Program-made: the position numbers and the translations under genes | The notes under the pieces: model-generated | The model's database searches: none | Seen by the model: the letters and a program-made list of their open reading frames with translations, nothing else | Told to the model about the DNA's origin: nothing | Assembly: GCA_021827805.1 (NCBI GenBank) | Contig: JAKAUG010000197.1 | Span: forward strand, 1 to 5,785 | Reading direction: 5' to 3' | From: Bacillota bacterium | Lineage (GTDB): Bacteria > Bacillota > Sulfobacillia > RBS10-35 > JAJYVN01 | Length of the DNA: 5,785 nt | Shown here: piece by piece, positions 4,024-5,785 of the stretch | Layout: each line of letters opens with the position of its first letter | Numbering within the stretch: position 1 is the first letter of the stretch

Positions 4024-5724
4024 ATGGATGAGCGGCAGGAAACGTCCGGTGCGGAGATGGTGGTGCAGGGACTCTTGCGGGAGGGCGCCGACGTGGTATT
4101 CGGGCATCCCGGAGGCGCCATCCTTCCGGTGTATGATGCTCTGCACGGCGCCCCCATCCACCACTACCTGATGCGGCACGAGCAGGGCGCTGCCCACGCG
4201 GCCGATGGGTTCGCGCGGGCCAGCGGTCGGGTGGGGGTGTGCATGTCGACCTCCGGGCCGGGGGCGACCAACCTCATCACCGGCCTGGCCAACGCGCATA
4301 TGGACTCAGTGGGTATCGTGGCTCTGACCGGACAGGTGGGGATCGGGCTGCTCGGGACGGATGCCTTTCAGGAGGCAGACATCCTGGGCATGACGATGCC
4401 CGTCGTCAAGCACAGCTATCTCGTGCGTCGCGCGGCGGACCTGCCACGCGCTCTGCACGAAGCCTTCCATATCGCTGGCACGGGACGCCCCGGGCCGGTG
4501 CTGGTCGACCTGCCCAAGAGCGTGGCCAACGAGCGCGCCCAGGCGATCTGGCCCGAGGGCACGCCCCGACTGCGCGGCTACAACCCGGATCCCCCGGCTC
4601 CCGCGGCTCGCGATCTGGAGCGCGCGGTGGCCGCCCTGGAGGGCGCCCGCCGGCCCCTCCTCATGGTGGGGGGCGGGGCCGCCAAGGCGGGGGCGCAGGC
4701 GGAGGTTCTCGCCCTGGCCGAGACCCTGGGCTGTCCGGTGATCTGCACCCTGATGGGACTCGGCGTGTTGCCCGGAGATCACCCCGCGCACCTCGGCATG
4801 ATGGGCATGCATGGGACCCCGGTGGCCAATCTGGCCACCACCCAGACGGATCTGCTCATCGGTCTCGGGGTCCGCTTCGATGATCGGGTCACCGGCGCGC
4901 TGCCGCACTTCGCCCCCAACGCCAAGATCCTGCACATCGAGATGGATCCCGCCGAGATTGGCAAGATCGTGGCCCCGCACGTCGCCCTGGTGGGGGACGT
5001 GCGCAGGGTGCTCCAGATCCTGCTGCCCCTGCTCGTCGGCCGCGATGTGCGGCACCCCTGGCTCCCCGAGGTGGATTCAAGCCTCGGAGGCGGTTTCGGC
5101 TACCCCCGGGAGCGCTTCACCGACGGGCGCATCTCCGGACCGGATACGGTGGATGCCGTGCACCGTGCCACCCACGGCCGCGCCGTGGTGGTCACGGATG
5201 TGGGTCAGCACCAGATGTGGGCCGCGCAGCACTACCCGTTCTCCCGGATCGGCCAGTTCATCACCTCCGGGGGCCTCGGGACGATGGGCTTCGGCCTGCC
5301 TGCCGCCATCGGGGCGCAGGTGGCCAGGCCGGGCGAGACGGTGGTCTGTCTCACCGGCGACGGCTCCTTCCAGATGACCCTGCAGGAGTTGGCGGTTGTC
5401 CGCTCGTACAACCTGCCGCTCAAGATCTTCGTGTTCAACAACGGCTACCTCGGCATGGTGCGTCAGTGGCAGGAGATGTTCTACGAGGAGCGGTACAGCT
5501 ACTCCGAGATCTGGAGCCCGGACTTCTGCAAGCTGGCCGAGGCCTATGAGATTCCGTCGGTTCGCGTCGAGCGGAGCGAGGAACTGGAAGGCACCGTGCA
5601 GCGGGCTGTGGAGACCTCGGGGCCGGTGCTGGTCGATGTGCGCCAGGTCACCCGCGAGAACTGCTGGCCGATCGTGCCTGCGGGCAAGGCCCTGCATGAG
5701 ATGATGGTCCCGCCGCATTCCTGA
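4024..5724 (+). CDS. ilvB: Acetolactate synthase, large (catalytic) subunit
   Basis: This thiamine-diphosphate enzyme condenses two pyruvates to 2-acetolactate, or pyruvate with 2-oxobutyrate, the first common step to Val, Leu and Ile. The 566-residue product has the standard three-domain layout. The N-terminal PYR domain has the catalytic Glu53 in RHEQGAAHAADGFAR, then STSGPGATNLITG (75-87) and GTDAFQEADI (111-120). The central FAD/Rossmann-like domain spans about 190-345 and includes VRFDDRVTG. The C-terminal PP domain has the ThDP/Mg2+ motif from Gly445-Asp446-Gly447 to Asn472-Asn473, then QWQEMFYEERYS with the active-site Trp482. This set separates it from other ThDP enzymes such as pyruvate oxidase, glyoxylate carboligase and the FAD-free catabolic AlsS. 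Gly106 replaces the Pro common after GQV, and NAHMDS replaces NAYMDS. Anabolic enzymes need a small subunit (IlvN) for full activity and valine feedback. It is not in the window but could begin just beyond. A start at 3985 would add 13 residues. Confidence 0.96.
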   Translation: MDERQETSGAEMVVQGLLREGADVVFGHPGGAILPVYDALHGAPIHHYLMRHEQGAAHAADGFARASGRVGVCMSTSGPGATNLITGLANAHMDSVGIVALTGQVGIGLLGTDAFQEADILGMTMPVVKHSYLVRRAADLPRALHEAFHIAGTGRPGPVLVDLPKSVANERAQAIWPEGTPRLRGYNPDPPAPAARDLERAVAALEGARRPLLMVGGGAAKAGAQAEVLALAETLGCPVICTLMGLGVLPGDHPAHLGMMGMHGTPVANLATTQTDLLIGLGVRFDDRVTGALPHFAPNAKILHIEMDPAEIGKIVAPHVALVGDVRRVLQILLPLLVGRDVRHPWLPEVDSSLGGGFGYPRERFTDGRISGPDTVDAVHRATHGRAVVVTDVGQHQMWAAQHYPFSRIGQFITSGGLGTMGFGLPAAIGAQVARPGETVVCLTGDGSFQMTLQELAVVRSYNLPLKIFVFNNGYLGMVRQWQEMFYEERYSYSEIWSPDFCKLAEAYEIPSVRVERSEELEGTVQRAVETSGPVLVDVRQVTRENCWPIVPAGKALHEMMVPPHS

Positions 5725-5742
5725 GCGCCCGCGGCGCGGCGC
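5725..5742 (+). other. Small GC hairpin immediately after ilvB
   Basis: GCGCC (5725-5729) can pair with GGCGC (5738-5742), with an additional GC/GC pairing inside. It begins directly after the TGA. No T-run follows, so a terminator is not supported; it may separate or stabilise sections of a longer message. The remaining bases to 5785 contain no ATG, GTG or TTG on this strand. A purine-rich GGAAGGGGG at 5762-5770 could belong to a gene starting outside the window. Confidence 0.35.
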
Positions 5743-5785
5743 CAGCTGAACGGAATCCGACGGAAGGGGGACGGCCCGCACTCCC

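Noticed and set aside
5077..5781. 234-codon minus-strand frame opposite the end of ilvB
   Set aside because: It is antisense to the ThDP-binding domain of ilvB and has no domain or ribosome site worth calling.
5744..5785. Start of ilvN at the right edge
   Set aside because: A purine-rich GGAAGGGGG is present, but no ATG, GTG or TTG occurs between 5725 and 5785 on the plus strand, so no coding start can be called.
1..5785. CRISPR arrays, tRNA/rRNA genes, insertion sequences, toxin-antitoxin or defence genes
   Set aside because: No spaced direct repeats, transposase motifs, tRNA-like cloverleaf or defence domains were seen on either strand.

Overview
The window is about 5.8 kb of very GC-rich bacterial DNA. 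The reading frames have strongly GC-biased third positions, so long spurious open frames appear on both strands. I read six protein-coding genes, one of them cut by the window edge. The content suggests a GC-rich, free-living bacterium that makes its own branched-chain amino acids and uses c-di-GMP signalling. A GC-rich Firmicute of the Symbiobacterium/Thermaerobacter type would fit the purine-rich ribosome sites, the DUF402 protein and the YcgR-like protein. That placement is inference and the phylum cannot be settled from this stretch.

Layout. Positions 1-946 hold a leftward pair: a 97-residue uncharacterised small protein (946-653), then a YcgR/PilZ-type c-di-GMP receptor that starts at 578 and runs off the left edge. 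Positions 947-1100 are a divergent intergenic region with a perfect 6-bp-stem hairpin and a 12-bp perfect palindrome. Positions 1101-1616 (start uncertain) encode a rightward DUF402 family protein. Positions 1617-1997 are non-coding: a GC-rich hairpin just after the DUF402 stop, three exact-phase 10-bp tandem repeats, a plausible sigma70-type promoter (1871-1899) and an untranslated leader of roughly 90 nt. Positions 1998-5724 are a tight rightward operon of leuB, ilvE and ilvB. The last 61 bases hold a small hairpin and no start codon for a following gene. ilvN would be expected next but is not in view.

How the genes work together. IlvB, with a small subunit that must be encoded elsewhere or downstream, commits pyruvate or 2-oxobutyrate to the valine/isoleucine pathway. 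LeuB performs the oxidative decarboxylation step of leucine synthesis. IlvE transaminates the final 2-oxo acids to leucine, isoleucine and valine. All three retain the catalytic residues expected of working enzymes. The order is unusual: leuB comes first, and leuA, leuC and leuD are absent from the visible part.

I did not find a previously undescribed biological system. The most useful leads are regulatory: the 10-bp repeat block just upstream of the leuB promoter and the palindrome between the divergent genes. The small protein encoded next to the PilZ receptor is also uncharacterised.
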